A program made the translations under genes and the position numbers. Under the pieces are notes generated by a model. That model saw only the letters and a list, made by a program, of their open reading frames with translations, was not told the origin of the DNA and did no database searches. A stretch of 64,000 nt of DNA, taken from NCBI GenBank assembly GCA_022606425.2, contig JAHDVF020000580.1, positions 372,001 through 436,000 on the forward strand. Direction: 5' to 3'. Source of the stretch: Lepidostoma basale. Lineage: Eukaryota > Arthropoda > Insecta > Trichoptera > Lepidostomatidae. Of this stretch, positions 1-12,479 are shown in pieces (the stretch's first letter is position 1; every line of letters starts with the position of its first letter).

Positions 1-174
1 TAATACCTTTTAAAAAGCATTTCATTTACTTTTCACGTTCAGTTACGTCTTATGGTAGTTTACTAAGATTTTTGTTCCGCACTGCATTCGATATAAAGGT
101 AGTTAATATTATTCACAGATAAAGTTAGTTGATATTTAATTTAATTAAAACAAATGAATGACGTATCGAATTCA

Positions 175-360
175 ACTAGTCGGGTGGTGGTCTTGGGAAT
201 AGAGCGCTTGGATCCTGATCCAGGGGACTTGGGTTTGAGCCTGGACACGACCAGATTCCTTCTTTATTATTATGAGCTATTTTCTGCTCATATTGTAGAT
301 TGCAATATAAATTCTAATATCATTGATTTAAATCTTTGGTATTTGTCTTTTTAAAAAAAT
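175..360 (+). repeat. tRNA-headed SINE, family S1, copy 1
   Basis: The segment starts with a tRNA-like head (GTGGTCTTGGGAATAGAGCG, then a box-B-like GGGTTTGAGCC) and continues into a body containing TTCCTTCT, a TATT-rich stretch, ATTGATTTAAATCTTTGG and a T-rich end. The same body recurs at 27,930-28,065 (+) and 39,635-39,825 (-), which shows that it is an interspersed element. A polymerase III SINE is inferred from the head. No protein is encoded; the 66-codon frame across it is accidental. Confidence 0.72.
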
Positions 361-1107
361 GTATTTTGAAAATCTTAACCAATCACATATTCACATAGCT
401 ATGCTCAAAATTTAAATTTTTATAATTTACTATTATACGTAGGTACTTACTAAATGGATATGCATCGATACAATATCATTTGTAATATTGTTTACCATAT
501 TTAAACAATATGTACATTTCCCTCAAATTCCTCATGTCAAAATTTCACAGTTCATTCCTAATGTAACCATTATTGTATTGAGTATTTATTTGCTTAGTTG
601 TATTTTAGTACAAAAAACATGTTTTAAGTGTAATCCATACGTAGAATGTAAATTAGCTTTGAAAATATTTGTCTCTTTCTGTTTGCATGCTATGGGACGT
701 AAGTGCACCAACTCGGTCGTCACAGAAAACAGGATGGATGATAAAGGGGGATAACGGGGCTAGTTGAAACATTTTTCAAATTGCAAAGTTTAATAGAACT
801 TGATAGTAATATAGTATTATTGTCAGCTGAGTTAGAAGGTTGCTCGATTAATTTTCGGTAGAAGAGCAACCAATCTTAGTATACTCAAATAGTTTAAATA
901 TAGGTATTGCACGTCAGAAATTCGGTAATAATGTCGGTTTGAAGTGATAAAAAACAATTAATAATGTTAATTATCATGAACTTCGAAGAATTTATAAATC
1001 AGTTTATTTATTTCGTTTTTAAATAAATTATTTTATAAAGAAAGATATGAGTATAACAATTAACATTTGTAAGTTTTGGTGATGTACTTTTAATCAGAAT
1101 AATGAAC
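361..1107. other. AT-rich stretch without a recognised feature
   Basis: No exon, RNA gene or repeat copy recognised. Short open frames are present but show no family similarity. Confidence 0.5.
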
Positions 1108-1373
1108 TAACTAACTAACCATCAATTCGTCTCCCTGGAGGGGTAGGCAGAAAGAATGGAACGCCACACTGTTCTGTTCTGGCATACTTCTCTCGCTTCC
1201 TCTACATTCATACATCTTGTCATGCACGCACGTCGATTTCTCCAACTCCTCACGTGACCGAAATTCAATATTTGATTGATTTGATCGTGCCACGGTTTCT
1301 TCGGTCTTCCTCTATTTCTAATCAAAATAATATTAGGAAAATGTATTTTCTTGTCATTAAAATAATTTTTCAA
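1108..1373 (-). mobile_element. LINE 3' end, family L1Z, copy 1
   Basis: Read on the minus strand this encodes the extreme C-terminus of a non-LTR retrotransposon reverse transcriptase. It shows GRPKKPWHDQI, then RRACMTRCMNVEEAREVC, then WRSILSAYPS, and then the end. These are typical of LINE ORF2 tails in Lepidoptera (GRP..W.DQI, MNVEEAREVC, WRS..SAYP). The fragment is 5'-truncated and lacks the RT core. At least seven more copies of the same 3' end occur in the window (about 3,373, 3,762, 14,600, 14,836, 24,425, 33,270 and, on the other strand, 56,820). Confidence 0.8.
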
Positions 1374-3372
1374 ATAATTAATTAATTAAAAATAATGCAT
1401 TATAAAACATACCTATTCATATAAATCTGTATTTTTATTCAGTTTTTTTTTAATATTATTTTTATGAAATTTGTGTACAAGCGAAACTAGTTGACTTATT
1501 TACAATTCCGAGAATCTCAAAAACTATTTTTTCAGTCATGTTAAATAAACCTGGTGAACCACCCAAGAGATGGAGGGACAGTTGGACCTCATCATCCTGT
1601 GATACATGAATACTGTGTCACAGATCGTCAGATCTATTAAAAGTAGAAGTTAAACTAAAACATTTACTCAGTGTTAAAATGAAGTAAATAGTTGTTTTGT
1701 TTGGACTTTGCATGAAACTTTACAGCTCGTTTATAATTATAATTGTTCCATGTCTCCCCTCGTATAAAGCTGGTTCTGTGGCTACATAGTTCGCTCACGG
1801 AGTCCGTGAGTATTGATCGGTGACATTGAACTTCCACCAGGCGAAGTCTCCGCCGCAGGCACAGAGCCTTTTGTTACAGCAGAATCTAGCTTTTCCATCT
1901 TGTCTCGATCGGACGTCTTGCCCGACAACTCCATTATTACTATAGTGGAAGTAACTAAGAATGAAGCTAAATATTTGTGATAGAAAATTGCTCCAATTGC
2001 TCATTTATGGAAAGTTTATCCGCCGATACATGAGTGGTGGTCACCTCATCTCGGTGCGACTTTAGAGACCGCAAACTTTCTTTACTGAAAATAACAAGTT
2101 GGTGTTTATTGGTGTCCTAATTATTTTATTTACTTGGGAGAATGCGCGTTCTACGTTAATTCTGGTTATCTGGAAATCGCTAAAACGTTTTGATCGTGGT
2201 GAAATCGTGTTTTTGTAAAGATTTTTTAAAATGAATCTTTGAATATTATGCTCTACACATAATAATATTAATAGCACAATTTTTTAAACTAAATTACTCA
2301 CCATTTGTTTCGACAGGTTGATTAAGCCTTATTTATAAACTCTTGGTGAATTTAGCGTTAAATACACGTTTACAAACATTTTTGCAAGAATGTGTTGAAG
2401 CATAATATAAAAAAGCTTGCTTTTATGATGGAATCCAAGAAAATATGTAGGTGTTAGAATATTTCACATTTAAGTTTACTAACTAACCATTATTAAAAAA
2501 ATATACATATATTTATTATATTATGAAATTTTGAAAAGGGTTTGTAGCTTGCCAAAGCGTTAAGTATTCTATTGAGGCATTCCAGAACAGGAAATTCATG
2601 AATACTGAAATTGATTGTAACTGATTTCTTATAAGCGTATTTAAGCTTACGCTTAATTTTTTGTAACTTTTAGGTATATACAGGGTGTAACCTTTACATA
2701 AGTAATGCGAAAGGACAGAACGTTACGAATTGAAATTTATTTCCAATACATAATATGTATTATGTGTCATCACTACCGTCAATCAAGTTACATTATTCAT
2801 ACGGTATAAGCGATTTGTGTAAAATATTTCAACGTTTATGTCGTGATTATTTTAACACTTTTTAAAATTATAATCGTTAGTATAGCTGGATTTTTTAACG
2901 GAAAGATATTTTCTTATTTCATCATGCAATAAACACACATTAAATAATGATTAGAATTAAATTAATAGGATAGAAATGTTGTTTATTAATTTTATGTCAA
3001 ATAAATAAGTATTTCTCTAGTATATTGGTAAGTAAGGTTTAAACTTATGACCTTTACTGTCGTTATTTAATATGACAACCTACAAACAGAATTTTTAATA
3101 ATGCAGAGAAATCTGGAGAATATACTAGCTATTGATTATTTTACGGTTATATACACCTCTCAATCTCACAAATTTTAAAATATGTTTATTTGACTTTAGC
3201 TTTCTTAAACAACTTATCATTTACCAATTCTCGTTAATAAATGATAAATCGTTTAATTTCTACCATTTTCTTTCACTTCTTAGCTAGTAATCAATGAATT
3301 ATATATACTATTAACATATTTTGAATTCTTTAACGAATTATTTCAAATGAAGTACTCTATGCTTAGATATTT
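1374..3372. other. AT-rich stretch, no gene recognised
   Basis: No exon or repeat copy recognised. At about 2,695 an ATACAGGGTGTAAC string resembles the end of some insect transposons, but no partner end was found. Confidence 0.45.
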
Positions 3373-3480
3373 TACTAACTAACTAAACACTACGTCGTCT
3401 CCCCGAAGGAGTAGACAAAAATAATGGACCACCACTGTTATTTCTTGACATGCATCGTGTCATGCACGCACGTTGATCTA
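3373..3480 (-). mobile_element. LINE 3' end, family L1Z, copy 2 (short)
   Basis: The same 3'-end sequence as at 1,108 (CGTCGTCTCCCCGAAGGAGT, then TCATGCACGCACGTTGAT) with an internal deletion. It is a truncated, degenerate copy. Confidence 0.65.
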
Positions 3481-3761
3481 TACACAAACACCACAGCTAG
3501 TTGACTTCTGAAAACTTTGTAGCTTGTGTAAATACCGCAATCTGCGTTTGTCGACTTGCAGCGAACATTTACACAGTAACAGGCACTTTCATAGGTTTTC
3601 TGGATAATGCACTTTTCATTTTAGAAATACAATATCAATAAAGGTAAACGAATATAATCGATAGCTAAAAGGTTTTCGACTATTTTTGACGAAAAAAAAA
3701 AACAAAAATATCATACGCACACACTAATTGTTCCCTTATAAAGCAGATACGAACAACATTA

Positions 3762-3942
3762 AGGTAGGCAGAAAGAATGGACCGCCACACAGTTCCATCC
3801 TGGCATACTTCTCTTATTTCCTCAACATTCATACATCGTGTCATACACGCACGTCGATTTCCCGAAACCTCGTGTGGCCCACGTTTAATTCTTGTTTGAT
3901 TTGATTGTGCAACGTTCTGCTCGGTTTTCCTCTATTTCTTTT
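3762..3942 (-). mobile_element. LINE 3' end, family L1Z, copy 3
   Basis: Matches the 1,108 copy over the AGGTAGGCAGAAAGAATGGA block, the CACGCACGTCGATTTC block and the TTTGATTTGATTGTGC block. It is 5'-truncated and its frame is broken. It lies 280 bp from copy 2 in the same orientation. Confidence 0.72.
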
Positions 3943-4002
3943 ACATATATTTATATACAATAATTAAACTTATACTTAGAATTGACTACTTAGAACTCAA
4001 CT

Positions 4003-4105
4003 TTTGACATGATTCAAAGGCTTTACACCTTCATCATCGAGAATACGATATAACGATATCAGTTTATATCGTTCTCCCGATGATGAAGGTCTCGAGAAAA
4101 TTAAA
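4003..4105. repeat. Inverted-repeat hairpin, family D
   Basis: Left arm GGCTTTACACCTTCATCATC and right arm GATGATGAAGGT flank a centre containing ATATCGTT copies, so a transcript would fold into a hairpin. The right arm shares UUCUCCCGAUGAUGAAGG with the two hairpins at 31,322-31,520. The outer GAAAC motif seen in the 31-kb copies is degraded here. Confidence 0.65.
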
Positions 4106-5044
4106 CTATAAAGTGGAAAAAATATTGTTTTAATTCATAAAAAAATTGTCATAATGAAATTCAACCGAGTTAACATTTTAAGTTTATCTAAAATTATAAT
4201 GTTTAGTTTTTATATTGTATATCCCTGATGAAACTTGGGTCCAAGCGAAATTAATTGTATTAAATTTTAATAACCATTCCATGGTTAAATATAAGGTGTA
4301 TATATATTATTTTTTACTTATGCATTATAAATCTTTATAGTTTGAAATTGTTTAATTCGACGAATTCAATAATTTATTTTTATTTTTATTCACCATTGTT
4401 GCAGTTGTATAATGACATACTTTTAAAATATACATACATAAATGTTAATGGTGAATATCACCATGATTAGTCGTAATCTAATATATTAAAAATAAATAAA
4501 TCATGTTAAGTGTTTTTAAAATGCAAAGATAAATATAATATTTTTTGCGAGTTGACAGCATAAAGGTGGGTATATTGTACGAGTAGAAGAAAAGTGCATT
4601 GTATAAAATTGACGTTTTCATTAATATTTAATATGTGTTGTATGCCTTTTGTTGAAATAAAAATATGAAAGTTTATTTCTTAATGTGTATGGCTCAATAT
4701 TTTATGATAGTTGGATCACACTTATGTGGACCAATTTGGATCGCCTATTATCCGTATTTTAGTAGTCAACTGGATCACTATCCTTGGCTCGTATATGGCG
4801 CTATAAGAAGAAAAATGCTCAAAGCTATAAATCCAGAGTGCTCATGTATCTTTGCATGAATATTTGTGTGGGTAGCGTGGAATATGGCAAAAATAATGGC
4901 TACATTCGTGAATCCAACATTAAATCACATCCTACGCAATAGAGTATTCTGACATTAAAAATGTATAAAAAATACTAAAGAATGTAAATTGCTGCCAGGT
5001 AAATTGAAGAATCAACACTCGTTGGTATCAAGGATTTTTATGAT

Positions 5045-5760
5045 AATTCAAATTTTTAATCCGACTTCTTCTTCTTGTTCTTCTCCTATCAGACGTTGGA
5101 CAATACGACGACTATTTTTTATTTTTGATATAGCAGCTCTAAACAGGGATACTGTACTACAACTGAACTATTCTCGAAGGCTTTCTGGCTAGGATTTTCT
5201 TCTTCTTCCGACACTACGTTTTGTTTTAATTTTACCTTGGATAATCAGTTGCACCATTTAGTATTTATCGTTTCTCCTAACATCCCCGAAGTATTTAAGT
5301 TTCCTGCGCTCTACGGTCAACGTAATATCTTTTCCTTGTTTCATTCGCTCCAGTACTTCTTCGTCCGTGACTATTTCTATCCACGATACTTTTAACATTC
5401 GACGATATACTCACATTTCAAAGACAGCTTTATTGTATTAGCTTTTAAGTCAAGGTCCATTTTTCCATAACGTAGAACAAAACGGGCAGCATGTAATATC
5501 GAACTATTATCATTCGCAATTTAATGGGTAGGTCTCAGTTGTATAGCACCGGTTTTATTTTGAAGAAGCTATTTCAGGCCATGTCTATTTTTGTTTTTTC
5601 ATCCTGACTGTGGTCCCATTCATCATTCTTCCAACAGCCTAGATATTTTTATTGACTATCCCGTTCCAGCTTATCGTTTTCGGTTTTTAGTGTTTATACC
5701 GGATTTATTTTCTTCTCGGTGACGATCATGTACGAGTATATTGTTTTTTTGATATATTCA
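5045..5760 (-). mobile_element. Decayed LINE 3' region (RTE-like tail)
   Basis: On the minus strand, pieces of a reverse-transcriptase C-terminus are readable: MKQGKDITLTVERRKLKYFG, then a block like MVQLIIQGKIKTKRSVGRRR. This is the arrangement ERRKL.YFGH..R...Y.LLQLIIQGKI.GKR..GRR known from LINE ORF2 ends. The plus strand begins with CTTCTTCTTGTTCTTC, a GAA-type 3' tail read backwards. There are many stops, so it is a fossil. Confidence 0.68.
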
Positions 5761-7739
5761 TATTTACACCGCGAGTGTTACATAAAAAATTGCCTTGCCA
5801 AGTAGTCTTTGTAGGGGTTAAAAAGTAAATATCAATTATAAAAAATATATTTTTAATTATTTATCAGATTTGTCTATTGGTTGTTAGTAATAATTAATCG
5901 ACATCAGTTAATCTCATTTTATAAAATGTATGATTTTAATGCCTTTACTATAAAAAAGGATTATTATTGTTTAAATTCACATTAAAAACAAAACGATTTT
6001 GCGATTGTGAAGCTACGGGTGGGTAATTATAAATAAGTTTTGTTAAAATTTGGTAATTATGAGTTATAAGTACACCACGTATCATTGTATTATATATTGC
6101 GAAATTGTTTATAACAAGTTTCTACTAATTAGTATACTTAAAAGTAGGTTATTATCTTTTATTATAGTTTATGGGTACTGAAAACTCAGGAGCCCATTTA
6201 GTTTTGACAAACTCATAAATCTACCGACGCAAAACAAAGTAGTAATGAAGCAAAATAAACATTGCTGGTTTATTAATACGAGAACTTGTTGGTAGTCAAT
6301 CAATCTGCGTGTCTTTAATAAGCTGCTTATTGTACTTCCAAACGTAGGTACCAAATCAAAAAACCTTCGCGGATACGAAGATGTATGCAAAAAGGAAGTC
6401 GATCATGTAGCCTTTTAAAAGCTTAATAATTGCGCCATTATCAATTTATATCAGCCCGTCTATCTGAACCTGACGCGCAGCAACCGGCGCGCGGCGGAGT
6501 GATTTATTGTTCCTTAAATATCCAGTCATTTATTTATTCATTTGTATAATGTCAGAGTTTGAAAGAAGTTCTTGCAGCGACTGCAAGATATTCATCAGTA
6601 TTTAGAGATCGAATTTCTAGAAGCTTGTAATCAGTATTTCTTACACGAGTTGATTAGGTTTGCTTTTAATAACAGGGCTCGGTAATCTGTTTTGACAGTA
6701 ATTGGGTGCTGTTATATTTGGTGTTGCTTGTTTATGTCTTACCCCGTAATAACGAACAATAATTACCCCAGCAGGAATACCGTAATCTCTGCATTCTCTT
6801 TTGAACGGCAATAAATAATAATCCGACGCATTTAAGTTTAGAAAGAAAACGGTATCAAGTTATTTCTTTATCATTTTGGCACATACCAATCTCGGATTCT
6901 TAATAAATCATTTCAAACTGTTAACTCTTACACAACACTATGATTGCTTGAATTAAGAACTGCATTTTGCAATTCACAATTGTTAATTTATCTTTTAATT
7001 TAGAAAACTGTAACATAGGAATATTTCGTAAGTTAATGACGACCGATTTCGAAAAACAATGGTTCTTATCACCTGGTTAAGTATAACACTATATCAGACT
7101 ACGTAAATATATTAAGGAACACCGAAAACACTATTTGTGTAAACTATTAAACAACTAACATTTCAAATAGATGTCTAATAAATACTTGAAATAAATGTAT
7201 CAATTTGGAGGCAAGAAATTTTTGTTAGTTTATGGATAATTGAAAAGATCTCTTAAAAGATAATTTATGTTATCCGAATTATTGAGTGCTTATTCGTCGT
7301 ATTTTTGTCTACACATTTTTTTTGCATTAATTGTAATATACCCGTTGCCTGTGAAATAATATATGATATATAATTGACCAAGATACCATCTTGTTTAATA
7401 TACGAGTCTTAATCAAATTAAGTATTCATTCGCTTATCGAAGACGCTAATATTAATTTCATCTGGTATTAAAATTATGAATACCTGCTTTGATAATACGA
7501 TTTGAAGTTTAAATTATAACGAACAAACCACCAGTAAATAAATATACACGTTTGGTGGGATTTGAAAAAAAAGATGAGTGTTTGATAACCCGTACAGTTT
7601 TAGAACTAGGTCATTTAGATCAGTCAATCCCGGCTTTCTTGCAATTACGGAAGTGTTTACTACCTTATAATTCGCAGGTATACCTCAACTTTGCGTTTAT
7701 TCGAAATCACAATTTCCTCAGTAACTGCACTGCGGCTTA
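5761..7739. other. AT-rich stretch with one small GC-rich patch
   Basis: No gene recognised. A GC-rich patch at about 6,455-6,515 (CGCGCAGCAACCGGCGCGCG) stands out from the AT background and could be a conserved non-coding element. The open frame at 7,552-7,740 has no recognisable family. Confidence 0.4.
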
Positions 7740-7910
7740 ATGGTTTGTTCGCTGCTTTAGCCGGATACCACTCGGCCCGTGGCGGGTGTACTGGGAACTG
7801 CGGTGTTACAGATTCGCTTTAAGAAATAATGGGACCCGAGTGAAAGCGGTCCGCTCCGATATTCCAGTTTGATAAAACATCAATCAATTTCTGTGCCGAT
7901 GCGACTAATC
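7740..7910. other. GC-rich unique segment, possible conserved non-coding element
   Basis: The base composition changes sharply from the flanks, with blocks such as GGCCCGTGGCGGGTGTACTG and GGGACCCGAGTGAAAGCGGT. No open frame or splice structure that I can recognise. Regulatory function is only an inference. Confidence 0.35.
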
Positions 7911-8239
7911 TCCTAGACGAACACATCAAGATAACACCTTTCCATTATTGTAAATTGCATATGTCAATTATTTTTTTAACCTGGATTCGGCAGCTTTCTA
8001 TTATTTTACACGCATAAAGAATAATTGCCTATTTTTTCTGTATGAAAGTTTTTACACCTACTTGTTATATTAACGCGTTATTTTTTTTAAACAATTATTA
8101 GTATTCATATCAGTAAATGAACGGAAGAAAGAGATTCATAATTAAAGATTCTCTAACTTTCATATTTGAAAGGATTTCGTTTTAATGGACACGAAAATAA
8201 ATTCTCATTACATTTTCAAATAATAAACACTTGTAAGTT

Positions 8240-8520
8240 CTGTGTTCATAGGAACATCTTGTAGTTCTGAACTCTGGCCATGGGAACAGCCCCTATGAGA
8301 CTTTGTTTCAATTCTAGACATGACTTAATTCTTTTTTCACCGGCATATAACGGAGTTGGCCCAAAAATCCTCCAGTTGGAGTTCATTGCCGGACGCCTGA
8401 ACTAGAACCTCCTCTATGCATGTCACCGAGTAGCATGGGTATTCCATTAAGCATGAATGGTTTCATGCCGCAGATGCAGAGCATACTAACACCCTGAAGG
8501 ATATCCTATCTCACCATGTT
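8240..8520 (-). repeat. Unclassified coding-like fossil
   Basis: On the minus strand a stretch reads CICGMKPFMLNGIPMLLGD, then MHRGGSSSGVRQ and a stop. It is more GC-rich than its flanks. It looks like a remnant of a mobile-element protein or pseudogene, but I cannot name the family. Confidence 0.35.
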
Positions 8521-8649
8521 TTCCTTGAATCTATCAACGCGTGTACGTATTCGATACAAGTCCTCCTTCTTGATAATATTAATCTGTTATTTCTACTCAC
8601 ATTGGGGATTGTATGCAAAAAAATCTAATACCTTTGATTTAAATCTTAA

Positions 8650-9012
8650 TATTACTTCTATGTTCGCCATACTTTGTGTTATAGATGCTTTATTTCTCTT
8701 TTTTATACTTTGTATATACAACACTAACATTATAAAAATTAAAATTATATAGACACGTTTCGGACAACCAGTCCATCTTCAGTGATACATATTATAAAAA
8801 TACATATTTAAAATATTATAAAATTGTTTACATGATCTGACAGATGTTAAAAGCAGTTAAAAATAAAGAAAGTATTAGGTATAAATAATCAAATTCAGAT
8901 CATGTAAACAATTTTATAATATTTTAAATATGTATCTTTATAATATGTATCACTGAAGAAGTATATACTTGTATATACAAAGTATATAAAAAAGGAAAAG
9001 AGAAATAAATCT
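8650..9012. repeat. Inverted-repeat element, family A, copy 1
   Basis: The left arm (TATGTTCGCCATACTTTGTG, then TATACTTTGTATATACAACA, then GACACGTTTCGGACAACCAG) is mirrored by the right arm (TTTACATGATCTGACAGATG in the centre, then ATGTATCACTGAAGAAG and GTATATACAAAGTATATAAA). The left arm, read on the minus strand, has CUGAAGA, a GGAC/GUCC hairpin and GAAACGUGUC, which is the hammerhead-like motif. The right arm has lost the part between CUGAAGAAG and the A-rich end. Confidence 0.78.
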
Positions 9013-9940
9013 TAATAGTTGTTTAAAAAAAAGATAAAATATTAATATGAAAATGTCGATATCTGAAATGATTATGTTTGGTGATTTGATTGCTCCTCCC
9101 GGCAATATCATCAGAGGCAGGTTTGTCCTGCTTACTGGGAATTAGTACTACGTTGTGGAAAACATCAAATCGGAATACAAATACTATATGAACGCATTAT
9201 ATGTATTATATGGGATGCAATGAGATATTTTATCAAGGAAAGAGTGAACCACAGTAGGATACCATAATGCAGCACGTTGTGTGCAGTTATATATGTGGGT
9301 ATACGAGGGTGCCATAATGAAAACTCCATTCATTATATTCGTTTCCTTTACACGCCTCTTGTTAGCCCGCGGCCAGAGTGGGGACATGCCCTGTTGTGGT
9401 CAATGTACGCTGCCACACTGACGTACTCGGAACATGGAGCCTGTAGTAGGCACCACACATAAGAACTTATCAGATGTTAATTAACAGGAGATTGAATAAA
9501 TGCAAGCCGAGCATTGGGAAAAAACTAATCAACTGGCATTTATTTTCAATATACAATTTTTCTCTCCGGAATAAAAATGTGAAACAAGAGCTAATCCGTT
9601 ATATAAATTAAACGCATTTATGAATTGAAATAATAATGTTTTTTTACTGTGTTGCTTACCCTTTAAAAATATAATAAATATTTGAATAATAAAAAAATAC
9701 ATAAGAGCGCGTTATGTTTATAATATTGACAATCATCAAAGAAATGTACAAGCATATGGTAGAGGAATAAATCGTATAACTCACAAGTTAACATAAATTT
9801 ATTTTACTTAAGTACATTATTAGATAATCTATTTTTTTGGCGGAAACACTTTGATATTTCAGGATTATTAACTGTTCAAATAAAAAAAACTTTGTTATAA
9901 ATATCACAATTAAATAAATAGTTGATTGTAAGACCTGACC
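9013..9940. other. Non-coding stretch with a moderately GC-rich block
   Basis: No gene recognised. The block at about 9,180-9,470 is richer in GC than the flanks and has overlapping short frames on both strands, but nothing resembles a protein family. It could be a conserved non-coding element or old repeat. Confidence 0.35.
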
Positions 9941-9985
9941 ATGCTAACATCGGTTAGCGAAACAGCTGTCGTGACAGACTATAAT
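9940..9985 (+). repeat. Family C hammerhead-like arm
   Basis: Reads CUGACCA, then a 6-bp hairpin (GCUAAC/GUUAGC), then GAAAC and the self-complementary ACAGCUGU followed by C. Compared with a hammerhead core, one core base (G8) is changed to C. It is joined directly to a family B element. Confidence 0.55.
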
Positions 9986-10165
9986 CATGTTTCGCCCTTC
10001 TAAGGCATTATCAAATGTTTTGACGTCAAACGACATTAGATAATGCCTTAGAAGGGCGAAACATATCATTCCCATAAATATTTTATAAAACTTCTAGAAA
10101 ACTGACGTTTTTATTCGTATTAATTATTTAATATGGAGTTTTACATCATTGTTCAAGAAACAAAA
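9986..10165. repeat. Inverted-repeat element, family B, copy 1
   Basis: The arms CATGTTTCGCCCTTCTAAGG and TGCCTTAGAAGGGCGAAACA are reverse complements around a short centre. The right arm continues into CTTCTAGAAAACTGACG, then TTCGTATTAAT, then ATATGGAGTTTTACATCA and TTCAAGAAAC, as in the other family B copies. The left arm is truncated. Confidence 0.78.
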
Positions 10166-11735
10166 AATAATCAATTGTGATATTTATAACAAAGTATTTT
10201 ATAATATTTATTTAAACAGTTAAATGTCAAATATTATTTATAAATAAGTAAAAAAACAGAGAATTAAATAATACAATAAATTTTTTGAAAAGTCCAAAAA
10301 TTCATGTAAAAAATAACGATCAGATATTAAAAAAAGCTTACACTGTACTTTGTAAATATTGAATATATTTTAATGGCTCTGCGGATAATAATTGGGCAAT
10401 CACTTCGCCCATATAAAGAGCTGGATTGCCCGTTATATTCACCATATCGCTTCCCTAACCTGTAGAGTCTTGAGATGAGTAAGGACGAAAAATAGGCAAC
10501 TGAATAATAAGAGCTTGATCATTTAATTAACCCATTTCTCTTTTATTCGGTGAAACCCAAAATAATTACTGTTGTCGCACATTTACCAATTAAACCATAT
10601 TGCCAGTAAACCTAAATATTTTAGCTAAATACCCTAGAATATAGGTAGTGCCCTAATTCATAGCTCACATTTCAATAAATCTCAGTATTATTACTAAAAC
10701 CTTATGGTACAATTCTGTTTTGAATATTTTTTATTTCTAACATAAGTTATTATGGTTGGGTTTCTTTAGCGTCGTTGGAATAGATACGAGTACACCAGTA
10801 ACTATACGAGTAAATAATAAATATCCCATCCTATTTATATATTCAGTTAGTATTTGGTGTCATGATACTTTGAAAAAGTGTACAGACAATTATTAATTCC
10901 TATATAAATATTTAACTAAATAATCAAAATGGAAAAACACTGACGTTAAGACCACCCCGAAGTAAAGATTTATAAAACTTGTGTGTGTATCACGACAAAT
11001 AGATGGGTCGAATGTAGGGCGAATGATTAGATTTGAACATATTGGATCAAATGCAGGGCAAACTCCACTACAACAACAAAAAATAAGTATTTAACTAATT
11101 TATTATTTTTCAATCTTTCTAAAAACACTAAACTAATTAAACAAAATGTTCACATAAAATCAGAGCAAAGTTATCATTGTATCGGTATCACTAATGAACA
11201 GGTTACTAAAATAATACCGTCAACTGTTTAAATGGATGATCAGGTACAAATTAAACGACTATTAAATAATATAAACTCAATTAGCTTATTTTGTGAATAC
11301 AAGTTGTTGAATTGGCGGATTGTAGCACTGTTTTTTTACCGCTTCAAGTCTTTACGGTATATTAAATAGTAGAAAAAGTTTCACGTTTTCAACATTATTA
11401 TATTCATGCGTTTCTTCTCAGCCATACACATATAAAGGCAGTAATGTGATTGCTGGTTATTGCCCAGAATAGAAAATGTGGTTGCACGTAAGCGGTGAAC
11501 ATTACACCGACTTATCCAATTTCAATCCGGAGTGCACACATAATGTTAGCCAATAAATACATCCTATATCCACAAGACTGGAAGTACGTGTGTGTACATA
11601 TTTATCGGATAATGGCAGACACAAAATTTTCTAAAACGATGTAAGAATAAATTTGTCAAAGAAAACAGATTTCAGAAGTTTATTGATCTTTTGATATAAT
11701 AGTTTAATTATTTTTCTTACGTGAAGATAAATATG
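10166..11735. other. AT-rich stretch without a recognised feature
   Basis: No exon or repeat recognised. The sequence is low in GC with many A/T runs. Confidence 0.45.
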
Positions 11736-11737
11736 GA

Positions 11738-11945
11738 TTTTGAAGTATATATACATCTTCCAAAAAATTTGTCATGCATGATTACAAATAACAAAGGTGG
11801 AATGGGGAATGTTGTAATTACATAAAGCGTGCGCTTAACCCAACCAATGACAGGTCATAAGTCCTGTAAACACCTTGATCATCCATGTTCAGTTTCCAGT
11901 TTGCGTCTTCGTCTCTATTGAGATACAATTAAAAAAAAAAAAAAT
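11738..11945 (+). repeat. Unclassified interspersed repeat, family Y, copy 1
   Basis: Shares TATATACATCTTCC, GGAATGGGGAATGTTGT, GCGCTTAACCCAACCA, GACAGGTCATAAGTCCTGTA and CTCTATTGAGATACAATTAA with copies at 15,395 and 17,578. It ends in an A-run, suggesting a retrotransposed element. The 5' part is truncated relative to the other two copies. Confidence 0.72.
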
Positions 11946-12479
11946 ATTTTTCTTATATTGATGTAATGCAAACATACGCATTGAGATCGATAATTTAAAT
12001 AATTCTTATCAATAAGGCATCAGAAGAACACGAAAACCTTTAAAAATGGTCGTTAATGATACATTTAGGACACATAAATAAATGTCTGTAAGGTTTTCAT
12101 TTTAGGAATATTATGATATGTGATGTCATGGAACCATATTTTGATAGTTATTGTATCGGAATAATCACAAATGCAATGGTTTAGCAGTATAGTGGTCGAC
12201 TTTCGCTAACAGTGTCAGTAACTGTATTTATTATATAATTTTTTTTTTAAATGTCTGTACATTCATGTTTAAAAAAAACGTTACAAAATTCAGTTGCATA
12301 TTCTTACGAATAAAATGAAAGGGTATATTTTATATACATGTTGAATTTCATAATCTTATTTAGGTGGTATAGTATGTTGATTCATAGCCAAAAATGTGGA
12401 ATTTAACAATGCCCTAAAAGTAAAAAATAAATCTGTTGTTTATTACGGTTGCTTAATGTTGCGCAATCTAGAATATCGT

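Noticed and set aside
2690..2800. Possible transposon end (ATACAGGGTGTAAC)
   Set aside because: No matching inverted end or target duplication was found nearby.
4665..4859. 64-codon hydrophobic open frame
   Set aside because: Located in AT-rich, repeat-bearing DNA with no similarity to a receptor or other membrane family.
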